Translations under genes and position numbers: made by a program
The notes under the pieces: generated by a model
What the model saw: the letters and a program-made list of their open reading frames with translations, nothing else
What the model was told of the DNA's origin: nothing
Database searches by the model: none
In this document: one piece after another, positions 7,579 through 15,282 of the stretch
How positions within the stretch are numbered: the first letter of the stretch is position 1
Layout: every line of letters starts with the position of its first letter
DNA from: a virus
Direction: 5' to 3' (one strand)
Length of the DNA stretch: 36,011 nt
Virus record (IMG/VR): IMGVR_UViG_3300042549_006415
Location: 1 to 36,011 of that record

Positions 7579-8164
7579 ATCTCGTTCATTAGAAGAAAGT
7601 GTTAATACTCGTGGAACCAAATTGTGGACACAGATGAATGATAATTCTAAATCTGTAAAAGCCAGAAATCAATTTGTTCAAGATCACGGTGGATTCTTTC
7701 GGCGAGAAGGTAGATACTGGAGATGGATTACGGATGTTGCTACAAAGAATGGCTATTGGCTAAAAAGAGTAGAAACAGAAGAAAAAGTCTTCTTTTCTAA
7801 TATGGGAGAATTCGCAACTGCCAATGGCATGACCTCAAATAAAATATGTGAACTTTTAAATGGTACTCGTAAAACTTATAAAGGTTGGACTGCAGTAGAA
7901 ATAAGACCAATTATGGAAGTTGGTCCACGGGTAAAATTAAAGGAACCAGTTAGAAAAAAGGTCATAAAGACCAAATCTACTATTCTGGTAGAGATGACAA
8001 CAAATCAAGTTATTCCGGTGACAAATTTAAAAGAATTTGCACGTAACAACAATCTCTCTTACACTGGAATTAAAAGTTTAGTAAATGGGAAGATAAAAAC
8101 CCATAAAAATTTTAAATTATACAATCCTCTGGCAGAATATAAGGATTCTTCAGAGCCTAAATAA
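7565..8164 (+). CDS. NUMOD-type DNA-binding protein without nuclease domain
   Basis: 199 residues. Two copies of the helix-turn-helix module found in homing endonucleases are visible: FSNMGEFATANGMTSNKICELLNGTRKTYKGW (~residues 78-110) and VTNLKEFARNNNLSYTGIKSLVNGKIKTHKNF (~residues 152-185), each with the pattern f-x-n-x-x-E-F-A ... L-x-N/G-G-K/R ... h-K-x-W/F. No GIY-YIG, HNH or LAGLIDADG catalytic motif is seen. The N-terminal ~70 residues (FFRREGRYWRWITDVATKNG) are of unknown type. It may be a domesticated homing-endonuclease targeting domain acting as a DNA-binding regulator, or a partner of the neighbouring exonuclease (14-nt overlap, coupled; AGGA precedes the ATG). The domain call is good; the role is inference. 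Confidence 0.7.
   Translation: MAQYESRSLEESVNTRGTKLWTQMNDNSKSVKARNQFVQDHGGFFRREGRYWRWITDVATKNGYWLKRVETEEKVFFSNMGEFATANGMTSNKICELLNGTRKTYKGWTAVEIRPIMEVGPRVKLKEPVRKKVIKTKSTILVEMTTNQVIPVTNLKEFARNNNLSYTGIKSLVNGKIKTHKNFKLYNPLAEYKDSSEPK
8157..8163 (+). promoter_or_regulatory. Late promoter box CTAAATA over the upstream stop codon
   Basis: The TAA at 8162-8164 of the previous gene overlaps CTAAATA. Predicted +1 near 8169 leaves about 2 nt before the ATG at 8171. Confidence 0.5.
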
Positions 8165-8170
8165 TTTAAG

Positions 8171-10555
8171 ATGAACTTTAAAACACTGTTATCAAAAATT
8201 TTAAACCCTTCGACACTTAATGAAGTAACTGCATCACCCAAATTGGGGGCTTCAGAACAAAAAGATAGGGCTAAATCAGGTGCAGGAAACAATCTTGCAA
8301 AGGATGCTGCGCGTAAACGCATAGAACGTGGTAAACAAGTTCCGAGAGATCGTAAACCAAAACAAGAACTTATTAAAGAAGTAATTTTGGTTGAAACCAA
8401 AAGCGGTCGTGTCCAACTAATCTTTAAAGATTCCTTTAATGCAAGTTTGCATAAAAAATTAAATAAAGATGTTTTAACCATTGAAGAAGCACAACAGGCT
8501 ACAAACTCTAAAGAGTTTGAACAAACCCGTGCATCTAAACTTTTGTTTGGTGATACTAAAGAAAAAGAAGGTAGTAAAAAACAAGGCAAAAAAGAAGAAG
8601 AGTCTAAGGGAAAACGAGAAGGAAAAGATAAAGAAGAAAGTAAATCTTCTTCTGGTGAAAAGAAAGAATCTGGGAAAGCCAAGAAACTTTCTAAAGATCA
8701 AATGTTCCAAGCAATGAGTGAAATGGAACCAGATCAATTACTGGGTATGCCACAAGAATTACGTAATGAATATTTTAAGATGATTCGTAAGCCTCCGGCA
8801 AATACGGATTTTGATCAGCTATCTTATGAAAATCTAACTGTCGAATATGGTATCAATGATACTTCTTCTACTCCATATAATCAACAAGTAATGAATGCAT
8901 TAGTGTTCATAGCAAAGTTGAAATCTGGTGCGAGTAGGCAAGAAATGTTAACATACGGAGCCATGACCGAAGATGCTAATGATTTCACACGAGCAGCATT
9001 CTTTACCGCCAGAAAGATTCTATCTCAAATTGGTGATGAATGTATTCAAAACCTATTAACCAATGTAGAAAATGGCGGTAAGCCAGTAAATGCAGAAGGT
9101 GCAAGTGATATGCAATGTGGTGAATATAGATTTAAAGTTGCAGCCGGTGGAGAGATGTCTCTATCTACAAATCAATTTGATCAATCAAATAAAAACTTTA
9201 AAGGATTTGTTGCTAGTGCATTAACGCAATCCTTATCCAATCCTAATGTAATTTCATCAGATCCAAAACTTGCAGCAGTATTCCAAAAGATGCAAAAAGG
9301 AAAAGCAGCATTTTCTGATGTTTTGATTCCAGATGAAATGTTGAGTCAGATTAAAGCTGATCCAGCAATGTTAAAAAAGTTACAATCTACACCAGTAAAA
9401 GATGAATCTGGAAATGTTACTGGTACTGTTATTGATGAAGACGGTAATATAAATCCATTAGCCTCAATGGGAAGATATATTAAAGCATGGCAAGAGGGTG
9501 CTCTTGAAATTATGCGTGGAGGTAGTAAATCAGCTTTAAAGACAAATATCATTAGTACACTTTTAAAAACTGTATTGCGTGGTGATAATATTGCTGATCC
9601 AAAAATGGCTCCCAATCATCTCATTACTGTGAATGGTATTTTTCCAATGACAGATGATTATTTTAATACTATTTCAGCTGAATCAAATTTTGATATGTCC
9701 AAAGCTAAAGATACTATGACAGCTTCCAATATATCAAATTACAAGACATCAGCTGCTGAGACGTTAAAGAAGTATACTGCCATAATTGAAGAAGCACAAC
9801 CAAAAGAAAAGAAAAAAGAAAAGGGAGATGGAATTCTAGTACCTAAAGATTCTATTGAACCTATTCAGTTGATGGTTGACTATCTGGTTAAGAATCATGA
9901 CTTCCTTTTAAATGCAAGTCTTCTTCCAGGATTTAATAATAAAGATTTAAATTCTGTACAATACAATTATGTTACAATTGGTAAGAAGACAATTAGAATT
10001 CCTGTTATGAAGGGTGAAAATATTAGTTCTGAAGTTTTAGGAGAATCTGTAATTTTCCTAAATGATCTTTTAGTAGAATCATTAAGTAATAATTTCGTTC
10101 TTGCTCATCTAGTTCGTAATCAACTCATAACCAATGTTGAAGCAGAGTTAATAGAAGATTCATCAAATCTATTAACTGAAAATGCTGAATATGTTATGTT
10201 AAACGTAAATTCAATTTACGAAAATGCAGTTGTACGAATGTATGAAAATCCTGTGTGTGTAATTGGTTTAATCAATGATCTTATTATTGAAGAATATAAG
10301 CGAGATTACAAAAAAGAATATAAAAATTATCACGGTAAGAAGAAACAAAAAAAAGAACGAGCTGCACGAGGTGCTGCAAGAGATTTGATGATTAAAAAGG
10401 GTAGAGCCAAAAAGGGTGATGGCAAAGATATTGACCATAAGAAACCACTTCGTAGCGGTGGTTCAAAAGGTATAAATAATTTAAGAGTTCGTGATAAATC
10501 AGATAACCGAGCTGATAACGGACATCATAAGGGTGAACATCAAAATAGGCACTGA
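8171..10555 (+). CDS. Large probable virion protein with C-terminal HNH-like domain
   Basis: 794 residues. The N-terminus MNFKTLLSKILNPSTLNE followed by VTAS looks like a capsid-targeting leader with an L-x-E cut site. Residues ~125-180 are very Lys/Glu/Ser-rich, probably a flexible charged linker. Residues ~180-640 are a long folded region with no motif I recognise. The last ~70 residues are basic and end with DIDHKKPLRSGG (D753-H756) and NNLRVRDKSDNR, the pattern of HNH nuclease folds that use D-H...N...H, without the CxxC zinc knuckles. It could be a virion-associated nuclease or a structural protein with a DNA-binding tail. A late promoter and the leader favour packaging. Whether the nuclease is active is not known. 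Confidence 0.65.
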   Translation: MNFKTLLSKILNPSTLNEVTASPKLGASEQKDRAKSGAGNNLAKDAARKRIERGKQVPRDRKPKQELIKEVILVETKSGRVQLIFKDSFNASLHKKLNKDVLTIEEAQQATNSKEFEQTRASKLLFGDTKEKEGSKKQGKKEEESKGKREGKDKEESKSSSGEKKESGKAKKLSKDQMFQAMSEMEPDQLLGMPQELRNEYFKMIRKPPANTDFDQLSYENLTVEYGINDTSSTPYNQQVMNALVFIAKLKSGASRQEMLTYGAMTEDANDFTRAAFFTARKILSQIGDECIQNLLTNVENGGKPVNAEGASDMQCGEYRFKVAAGGEMSLSTNQFDQSNKNFKGFVASALTQSLSNPNVISSDPKLAAVFQKMQKGKAAFSDVLIPDEMLSQIKADPAMLKKLQSTPVKDESGNVTGTVIDEDGNINPLASMGRYIKAWQEGALEIMRGGSKSALKTNIISTLLKTVLRGDNIADPKMAPNHLITVNGIFPMTDDYFNTISAESNFDMSKAKDTMTASNISNYKTSAAETLKKYTAIIEEAQPKEKKKEKGDGILVPKDSIEPIQLMVDYLVKNHDFLLNASLLPGFNNKDLNSVQYNYVTIGKKTIRIPVMKGENISSEVLGESVIFLNDLLVESLSNNFVLAHLVRNQLITNVEAELIEDSSNLLTENAEYVMLNVNSIYENAVVRMYENPVCVIGLINDLIIEEYKRDYKKEYKNYHGKKKQKKERAARGAARDLMIKKGRAKKGDGKDIDHKKPLRSGGSKGINNLRVRDKSDNRADNGHHKGEHQNRH

Positions 10556-10557
10556 TA

Positions 10558-10725
10558 ATGAAAAAGCTTACTTCTAGTAAAATTGTAAAGGAAAATCCAT
10601 CATTTAAACATAAGTGTGGATTGAACAAAATTCAAGAAAATATTGCCAAGAATACCCTTAGATCTCTCAATGAACAAGTATACAATCCAGATCTATATGG
10701 GCTAATAAGAAACAGGACTAAATAG
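10558..10725 (+). CDS. Small hypothetical protein, 55 aa
   Basis: A complete short frame fills the gap between the two flanking genes: ATG at 10558, two bases after the preceding TGA, ending TAG at 10723-10725. The product (MKKLTSSKIVKENPSF at the start, RSLNEQVYNPDLYGLI near the end) is basic with no membrane segment or known motif. Frame openness, tight spacing on both sides and gene-like composition support it. Its stop codon overlaps CTAAATA, the late promoter box of the next gene. Function unknown. Confidence 0.55.
   Translation: MKKLTSSKIVKENPSFKHKCGLNKIQENIAKNTLRSLNEQVYNPDLYGLIRNRTK
10718..10724 (+). promoter_or_regulatory. Late promoter box CTAAATA
   Basis: Overlaps the stop of the 55-residue gene. 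Predicted +1 near 10730 leaves a 5-nt leader. The Shine-Dalgarno-like GAGGA at 10725-10729 would then lie just upstream of +1 and serve only read-through transcripts. Confidence 0.4.
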
Positions 10726-10734
10726 AGGACAACC

Positions 10735-11292
10735 ATGAAATTTAAACAACTCGTATCCAGAATTACCAAACTCGTTGAAAATGCGGGTGAACACACCTTT
10801 GGTGGTGGTCTTTATATAGGTGACCCACAAGGCAAAGTTGGTCAATCTCCCCTCACAGACAAGGGAACCTTCAACCTAGCCCTCCCAAGGCAGATAGACG
10901 CTATTAACGCTATGTTGTACACCTTCTCCTCCAGAGACTACATCAATCCAGATGCTATTATGGGTGTTGTACAACAAAAATTGAATTTGGTTGGACTAGA
11001 CTTTGCAGCCCCAAAAATGCAAATTCCAGATGGTGTTAGCACCTTTGAACTCGTTCAATACGGTAGCCCACAATTGGGTGTATATGGTCAAAATCCATAC
11101 GATGATGTAAACAAGGCTGGGTTCAAGCAAGGTGACGGTATCAAAGAAAAAATTGGTCATTCTTTGGCTCTTCAAGTTACTGTAACCATGCAACCAAACC
11201 ATCTGCGTAAAGTTAGTCTGGTAATCGTTCCAACAGCAACTTCTTCATATAATATGGAACTAGATCAAAATGATTGCGGCTGCAAACACTGA
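10735..11292 (+). CDS. Probable virion protein, unknown family
   Basis: 185 residues. It starts MKFKQLVSRITKLVENAGEH, a Lys/Phe leader with an L-V-E junction similar to T4 capsid-targeting signals. The body contains GLYIGDPQGKVGQSPLTDK and an amphipathic, beta-rich region with many Pro/Gly turns; the C-terminus ends in NDCGCKH. Codon use is visibly richer in C and G at third positions (runs such as ctcccaaggcagatagacgc) than in the flanking disordered genes, which can mark high expression. Good RBS (GAGGACAACC before ATG). I do not recognise the family; a structural role is inferred from position, promoter and composition. Confidence 0.65.
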   Translation: MKFKQLVSRITKLVENAGEHTFGGGLYIGDPQGKVGQSPLTDKGTFNLALPRQIDAINAMLYTFSSRDYINPDAIMGVVQQKLNLVGLDFAAPKMQIPDGVSTFELVQYGSPQLGVYGQNPYDDVNKAGFKQGDGIKEKIGHSLALQVTVTMQPNHLRKVSLVIVPTATSSYNMELDQNDCGCKH

Positions 11293-11299
11293 GATAATA

Positions 11300-11698
11300 A
11301 TGGTTGATAAAAATACTCCCCTGACAGAAGAACTATTTCTCGAATTCTGTCAGGGCTGTTATTTCAACAGTGAATGCACAGGTAAAGCCGAGTTCATGGA
11401 TGACTTGAAGAGAATCAAATATGTAAAAAGACTTTTACAAAAGATTCACAAACATAAAACTTTAAAGTCAATACGTGAACGACTTATAATAAATCATATA
11501 ATAATTTTAAGAAATGTGTTTGGCGAAGAAAATGCCATACGCATTTTGTTTTTTAAAGTTGAACCAAGACTATATTCGTATTTAAAATCATTCACTGTAT
11601 TCTTAAATTTTAATATTAAAAATTTACCAGAAGTAAAATATTCAGAATTGAATACTGACCCAAGAGTAGATAGAAAATTACTACAGGTTGAAAAATGA
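11300..11698 (+). CDS. Conserved phage protein with N-terminal Cys motif
   Basis: About 132 residues from the ATG at 11300; an in-frame ATG at 11270 lies inside the preceding gene and is less likely. The N-terminus has FCQGCYFNSEC, a compact C-x2-C-x5-C that may bind metal, followed by RIKYVKRLLQKI and a long helical region (ERLIINHIIILRNVFGEENAIRILFFK) and a C-terminal LKSFTVFLNF. This pattern resembles a conserved hypothetical protein of T4-like aquatic phages; I know no function for it. The end overlaps the next gene at ATGA, so translation is coupled. Real gene, unknown job. Confidence 0.65.
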   Translation: MVDKNTPLTEELFLEFCQGCYFNSECTGKAEFMDDLKRIKYVKRLLQKIHKHKTLKSIRERLIINHIIILRNVFGEENAIRILFFKVEPRLYSYLKSFTVFLNFNIKNLPEVKYSELNTDPRVDRKLLQVEK

Positions 11699-13419
11699 AT
11701 ACACCACAATACATTCCATCATTTTATTTTTATAAATTTGCTCAAGGAATCTCTGCACCATATACAGAATTAGCTGCATATAGTGCTGGTGCCATTGATT
11801 CAAGTGGTAATATATTAAAGGCAGAAAGTAGTATCGATTCATTTGAATATCTGATTATTAAATTAAAGAAGATCTTTGAACAGCTACCTGCTGGATTGAC
11901 TAAAGCACAATTAACAAATTACCTTAGTACTCTTCAGTTGTTTAGTGAGGCGGTTCAAGCCTATGACATTAGTGATGCTCAATTTGCAGGATTGGTTGAA
12001 GGCTATATCGCTCTTAATAAAAATCCAAACACCAGTTATATTGCACTGTGCGAAGATATGGGTGTCGGTGGTGGAGGTGGTGGTGCTGGGACTATTGGTA
12101 CACCTGTGGTATCCAACAATCAGGGTGGTGTTGGTGGTTTTGATCCTGTTATGGCTCCAATGCAGAGACGAAAACCACCAGTAGGTCTAGACAACTGTGA
12201 AATGTTTGATGTCTGCCCAGAAGAAATGGGACAGTTTAAATTAGCTAAAGCCTGGAAACATCTTCCAGCTAGTGAAACCAAAACATATTTACAAAGATAT
12301 CAAGCTAGAAATCCAAAAGGAAAAATAGCTCTTCGTTCTGTAGATCCAGATACTGGTAAACAAGATATTCATTGGGTTGATTATTCTAAACAAAGTTTTG
12401 CTGAAGAATTTAAATTAAATTTTTTAGATATTTTGAATGAAAGTCTTGTCAAGGATTATACGGACTCTGCGAAGGATGATGAAATAAACGTGGCAACAAG
12501 AACAAATGATCGGGAAATTAAGCCTCTAGAAATAAGCGGAAAAGAATTACAAACTACCGCTGAAATAGTAAGACAAAAATATGAAGATGAAAAGCAAAAA
12601 GAAGACGAGAAGAAGAAGCAGCCTTATCTAAAAGCTGGGTCTGCAGAAAAATATGCAGCAGGAACTGAGTTAGAAAAAAGTATTCCAACTGCACTTGAGC
12701 TAATGAAAAGATTGGGAAATCAAGGAGCAGAAATTGCTCAAAGATGGCATGGCCAATTCAGACACTCAGCAGAAAAACCAATATCAACACACGAACCGGA
12801 TTACTACGGTTTAGGAAATTTAGAGGGGTTAGAAGATTTAGAAAATCCTGAAGATCTTATTAAAGTTTTTGATGCAAAAAATATAAAAGCCAGAGGACAA
12901 GTAAATATAGATCCATCAGAGTTTTTTAAAGATACACAAGTTGGTGGTCTTAAGGGATTCCCAACTGTTTCTGGAACACCGGCCCATATAGCAAGAGAAT
13001 TGGCAACAGAAGCCGGTGACACAAGCGAAGCTGAAAGAATAAAATCTAAAATTCTTGATCCGTTTTATTCAGACCCCGGAGCTCAAGAGCAACTTCGAAC
13101 CCATTACATGAGCCAAACCTTTCCACAAAATGATAAAATGTCATTAAGATTGGCAACAAAAAAAGGAAGAGAGTTAATTCCAATAGGCGTTGCGGATGCT
13201 GAAACAATCTTAAGAAAAGGAATCTCTGTAAGAACAACTAGGGGCGGCAAACAACCAGTAGAAAAATCACAATTAGGAATAAAGTCTAGGAGTGATTTTG
13301 GTATTATTGCTGTTGGAAAAGATAATCCTCTCCAGACATTGCCTAGAGAGGATCAATCTAATTTGGAAAGATTGTCGCCAGAACTAAAAAGATTTAGTTC
13401 TTGGTTAAGAACAACTTAA
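11695..13419 (+). CDS. Large hypothetical protein with Gly-rich hinge
   Basis: 574 residues. Residues 1-120 are a hydrophobic helical domain (YIPSFYFYKFAQGISAPY at the start) followed by a glycine hinge (GVGGGGGGAG near residue 123-132). The middle contains PKGKIALRSVDPDTGKQDIHWVDYS, a Lys/Glu-rich coiled segment (~residues 285-315), and a C-terminal region with HIARELATEAGDTSEAERIKSK and ESLVKDYTDSAKDDE. No catalytic motif is recognised. It is coupled to the preceding gene (ATGA), has AGGTT as a possible RBS, and ends in a TTAA shared with the convergent gene. Given its late-gene neighbours it may be virion-associated. Unknown function. Confidence 0.6.
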   Translation: MNTPQYIPSFYFYKFAQGISAPYTELAAYSAGAIDSSGNILKAESSIDSFEYLIIKLKKIFEQLPAGLTKAQLTNYLSTLQLFSEAVQAYDISDAQFAGLVEGYIALNKNPNTSYIALCEDMGVGGGGGGAGTIGTPVVSNNQGGVGGFDPVMAPMQRRKPPVGLDNCEMFDVCPEEMGQFKLAKAWKHLPASETKTYLQRYQARNPKGKIALRSVDPDTGKQDIHWVDYSKQSFAEEFKLNFLDILNESLVKDYTDSAKDDEINVATRTNDREIKPLEISGKELQTTAEIVRQKYEDEKQKEDEKKKQPYLKAGSAEKYAAGTELEKSIPTALELMKRLGNQGAEIAQRWHGQFRHSAEKPISTHEPDYYGLGNLEGLEDLENPEDLIKVFDAKNIKARGQVNIDPSEFFKDTQVGGLKGFPTVSGTPAHIARELATEAGDTSEAERIKSKILDPFYSDPGAQEQLRTHYMSQTFPQNDKMSLRLATKKGRELIPIGVADAETILRKGISVRTTRGGKQPVEKSQLGIKSRSDFGIIAVGKDNPLQTLPREDQSNLERLSPELKRFSSWLRTT

Positions 13420-13628
13420 TCCTGAATAAAGTTCTTACAACACTTAGGCTTTGAACAACCAGCATTTTGTCTGGCTTCTGTAATTACCTTAGTATTAGCA
13501 TCATCCCAACCAGTAGCCCATTCTTCCCAATATACACTGGTAGACTCATTCACATTCGATGCTCGTTCTGCACCACCCATACGGGCTGCATATCCCTTTT
13601 GATATGCTTCACCTGGAATATATGTCAT
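13416..13628 (-). CDS. Ribosome-modulation-factor-like small protein
   Basis: 70 residues. AYQKGYAARMGGAERASN followed by WEEWATGWDDA matches the Rmf-like pattern (x-G-x-x-A-x-x-G ... W-x-x-G-W-x-x-A) seen in ribosome modulation factor and in small phage or plasmid relatives. In Escherichia coli Rmf dimerises 70S ribosomes; many phage proteins with this motif have no shown role. A Cys-rich tail (GCSKPKCCKN) is unusual for Rmf and could bind metal. The AGGAG Shine-Dalgarno is well placed, and the start overlaps the stop of the upstream gene at ATGA. The fold call is moderate; the ribosome link is inference. Confidence 0.5.
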   Translation of the reverse strand: MTYIPGEAYQKGYAARMGGAERASNVNESTSVYWEEWATGWDDANTKVITEARQNAGCSKPKCCKNFIQD

Positions 13629-14077
13629 TGGAATTCTCCTGGATTATCTACTGGCTTAATTACAATCTGATTAAGCAACTTATCTAGTGCCTTGACATGA
13701 GCAAACTGTTCCTTGATAGCAAGGTATCCACGAATCTCAATAAGTTTAAAATATTCTTCTTGACTAAATGGAGTAGTCTTAGGCTTATGTCGAATAGGTC
13801 TACGAGAAGGCTTTGGTGGATTATTTGGATTAAACTTATTGTTTGGATTAAAGTGTTTCTTATTATTTTCTTTAGTCCACTCATTTAAAATGTCATCCAT
13901 GTTCAGATAGTCACGAAGACTATCTGCAGGATTCTCACCATTACGCATTTGATCCCACATCTTTTTAAACTCTGGGCTAGTATTACCAAAGAAGAAGAAT
14001 CCGTTATTTGGATTGTTCTCTTCGCCATCGTCACCATTTTGCCAATTTCTAAAATCGTTATGATCTGAATTTCCCAT
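13625..14077 (-). CDS. Hypothetical acidic, Asn-rich protein
   Basis: 150 residues. The N-terminal ~40 residues are Asn/Gly/Asp-rich with GFFFFGN, the middle has PADSLRDYLNMDDILNEW, then an Asn/Pro/Lys-rich linker, and a helical C-terminal domain (SQEEYFKLIEIRGYLAIKEQ) follows. The AAAGGA Shine-Dalgarno sits 5 nt before the ATG. It lies in a minus-strand group and is coupled to the Rmf-like gene downstream. No family recognised. Confidence 0.6.
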   Translation of the reverse strand: MGNSDHNDFRNWQNGDDGEENNPNNGFFFFGNTSPEFKKMWDQMRNGENPADSLRDYLNMDDILNEWTKENNKKHFNPNNKFNPNNPPKPSRRPIRHKPKTTPFSQEEYFKLIEIRGYLAIKEQFAHVKALDKLLNQIVIKPVDNPGEFQ

Positions 14078-14086
14078 TAGTTTCCT

Positions 14087-14383
14087 TTAGACATCAAAAA
14101 ATTGTTCGTAAACTTGCTTACCACGGTTATCGGTTACAGAGACAAAACGAACATGACGTTCGATTGAATCACTAATATTTATAGGATCTTTAGGACCAAA
14201 CTCAATGGTCTTAATCCATGCAGGACATCCACCAATGGAAATACGAACCTCAGTTCCATTGGCATCAGTGCCATAAAAATCAAAGGAAGACTTCTCTCCA
14301 TTATAATAGGTGAAAAAACAATCAATATGATCATACTTCTTTCGAAGTTCATCAAACGACATCATTGTGGCAGTTTTAGCCAT
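14087..14383 (-). CDS. Hypothetical protein, about 98 aa
   Basis: Starts MAKTATMMSFDELRKKYD and continues as a beta-rich small domain (FTYYNGEKSSFDFYGTDANG, then RHVRFVSVTDNRGKQVYEQ). The frame is open further upstream, but that extension overlaps the 57-residue gene; the ATG at 14383 overlaps the stop of that gene (ATGGCTAA), which is a normal coupled junction, so 14383 is preferred over 14455. No known family. Confidence 0.6.
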   Translation of the reverse strand: MAKTATMMSFDELRKKYDHIDCFFTYYNGEKSSFDFYGTDANGTEVRISIGGCPAWIKTIEFGPKDPINISDSIERHVRFVSVTDNRGKQVYEQFFDV

Positions 14384-14549
14384 TGGGCAGTCTCTTTTCC
14401 TTGACACATACAGGAAGTTGTCCACTCGCGTCAAGACTGCGAAGTGTACCAACACGAGCCTTCATAAGGCTCTGAATACGATTGCGCTTCATGCGTTCTT
14501 CACGCTTCTTATGAGCACGTTTAGTAAGACGTTGTTTTGAGTTAGGCAT
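14376..14549 (-). CDS. Small very basic protein, 57 aa
   Basis: A short frame that fills what would otherwise be a gap. MPNSKQRLTKRAHKKREERM is followed by MKARVGTLRSLDASGQLP; about a third of residues are Lys or Arg, in a pattern expected of a nucleic-acid-binding or ribosome-associated peptide. It is preceded by GGAG and, further up, by AATAAATA overlapping the stop of the upstream gene. It overlaps the next gene by 8 nt. Function unknown. Confidence 0.6.
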   Translation of the reverse strand: MPNSKQRLTKRAHKKREERMKRNRIQSLMKARVGTLRSLDASGQLPVCVKEKRLPNG

Positions 14550-14569
14550 AATAATAATATACTCCGGTT

Positions 14570-14577
14570 TATTTATT
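14570..14577 (-). promoter_or_regulatory. Late-type box AATAAATA on the minus strand
   Basis: Embeds the stop codon of the coiled-coil gene. Predicted +1 near 14564 would give a 14-15 nt leader that keeps only part of the GGAG ribosome site. Confidence 0.35.
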
Positions 14578-14983
14578 CGTCAAGTAAATCGATTTTAGAT
14601 TGAAGATCATCTAGTTTGTCAGTCATTTCTTCTAACTTATTAGTAAAGTCAATAAAGTTTTTAGATATAAGAATAGTTTCTAGTTGTTTGAGTCGTTGTA
14701 CTAAATGTTCATTTTTAATCTCTAATTCTTTCATTCTAGCATTGAGTGCTTGATTGATAACAACTTGGTTTGACCCAGGTTCCCGTAAACCATTTATATC
14801 TGGATCATATTCATAATGTTTAGGTGATTTATACATTTTTTTAACTTGCTTGGCTTTATCCAAGGCTTTATCTAAATTTAACATCGGATCTTTCTTATAA
14901 TATGACTTTGTTTTAATTGGATCTAAAACAATATCTTCCATAGAAAGATTAATTTTTTTAGATGAATCTGGGGGTGTTTCCAT
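14573..14983 (-). CDS. Coiled-coil hypothetical protein
   Basis: About 136 residues from the ATG at 14983 (METPPDSSKKINLSMEDIV). The C-terminal half is a clear coiled coil (NARMKELEIKNEHLVQRLKQ through NKLEEMTDKLDDLQSKIDLL). Alternative in-frame ATGs at 14989 and 14998 exist, but the latter overlaps the -10 box of the promoter at 14990-15017 and cannot be in the transcript if that promoter is used. The predicted +1 falls on or next to the ATG at 14983, so the mRNA would be leaderless. No family recognised; coiled coil suggests an oligomeric structural or adaptor protein. Confidence 0.6.
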   Translation of the reverse strand: METPPDSSKKINLSMEDIVLDPIKTKSYYKKDPMLNLDKALDKAKQVKKMYKSPKHYEYDPDINGLREPGSNQVVINQALNARMKELEIKNEHLVQRLKQLETILISKNFIDFTNKLEEMTDKLDDLQSKIDLLDE

Positions 14984-14989
14984 GCTCAT

Positions 14990-15017
14990 ATTATACACAT
15001 ATCTAATGAGAAGTCAA
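14990..15017 (-). promoter_or_regulatory. Sigma70-type promoter TTGACT-N16-TATAAT
   Basis: TTGACT (15017-15012), a 16-nt spacer and TATAAT (14995-14990) on the minus strand. Six bases separate the -10 from the ATG at 14983, placing +1 at the start codon. Confidence 0.7.
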
Positions 15018-15025
15018 ATAATAAA

Positions 15026-15108
15026 TGCAAGAGGAGGGATTCGAACCTTCGTAGAAATTAATCATCACATTTACAGTGTGACCTCGTTGACCGCTTGAGT
15101 ACTCTTGC
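15026..15108 (-). tRNA. tRNA-Tyr (anticodon GTA)
   Basis: Reverse-strand cloverleaf: acceptor GCAAGAG pairs with CTCTTGC, the D arm is CTC/GAG, the anticodon stem TCACA/TGTGA encloses CTGTAAA (anticodon GTA), a long variable arm is present as expected for class II tRNA-Tyr, and the T loop is TTCGAAT. There is one mismatch in the T stem. Discriminator A; CCA is not encoded. It lies between two minus-strand promoters and just downstream of a 44-residue gene, so it may be co-transcribed with it. The nearby giant proteins are visibly Tyr-rich, which may explain its retention (inference). Confidence 0.9.
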
Positions 15109-15113
15109 GTAGT

Positions 15114-15248
15114 TTATTTAGGTGCCTTTTTAGGCTTTTTCTTTACTGGCTTCTTTTTAAAAATTGCTTCATAATTTTTGCCATATTGTTCCAAATTTAC
15201 GTGTCTGGGGGAACTTCCCTTACCTGCACCGTTTGAACCATAAGTCAT
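15114..15248 (-). CDS. Small conserved phage-type protein, 44 aa
   Basis: A short frame from ATG 15248 to TAA 15114. The product begins MTYGSNGAGKGSSPRHVN, then EQYGKNYEAIF and a Lys/Pro tail. The pattern G-K-G-x-x-P-R ... Y-x-x-N-Y/F-x-x-I resembles small conserved phage proteins of unknown role. It has a near-perfect sigma70 promoter immediately upstream whose +1 coincides with the ATG, so no ribosome-binding leader would exist. The downstream tRNA-Tyr begins 5 nt after the stop. Confidence 0.65.
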   Translation of the reverse strand: MTYGSNGAGKGSSPRHVNLEQYGKNYEAIFKKKPVKKKPKKAPK

Positions 15249-15254
15249 AGGGGA

Positions 15255-15282
15255 AGTATAGCATATAGAACTTTTGTGTCAA
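15255..15282 (-). promoter_or_regulatory. Sigma70-type promoter TTGACA-N16-TATACT
   Basis: Consensus TTGACA (15282-15277), a 16-nt spacer ending in TGC (extended -10) and TATACT (15260-15255) on the minus strand. Six bases before the ATG at 15248. Its -35 abuts the divergent late box at 15283-15289. Confidence 0.8.

Noticed and set aside
8474-8737. Phe/Leu-rich minus-strand frame and Lys-rich plus-strand frame
   Set aside because: Both are out-of-frame readings of the Lys/Glu/Ser-rich linker of the 794-residue protein.
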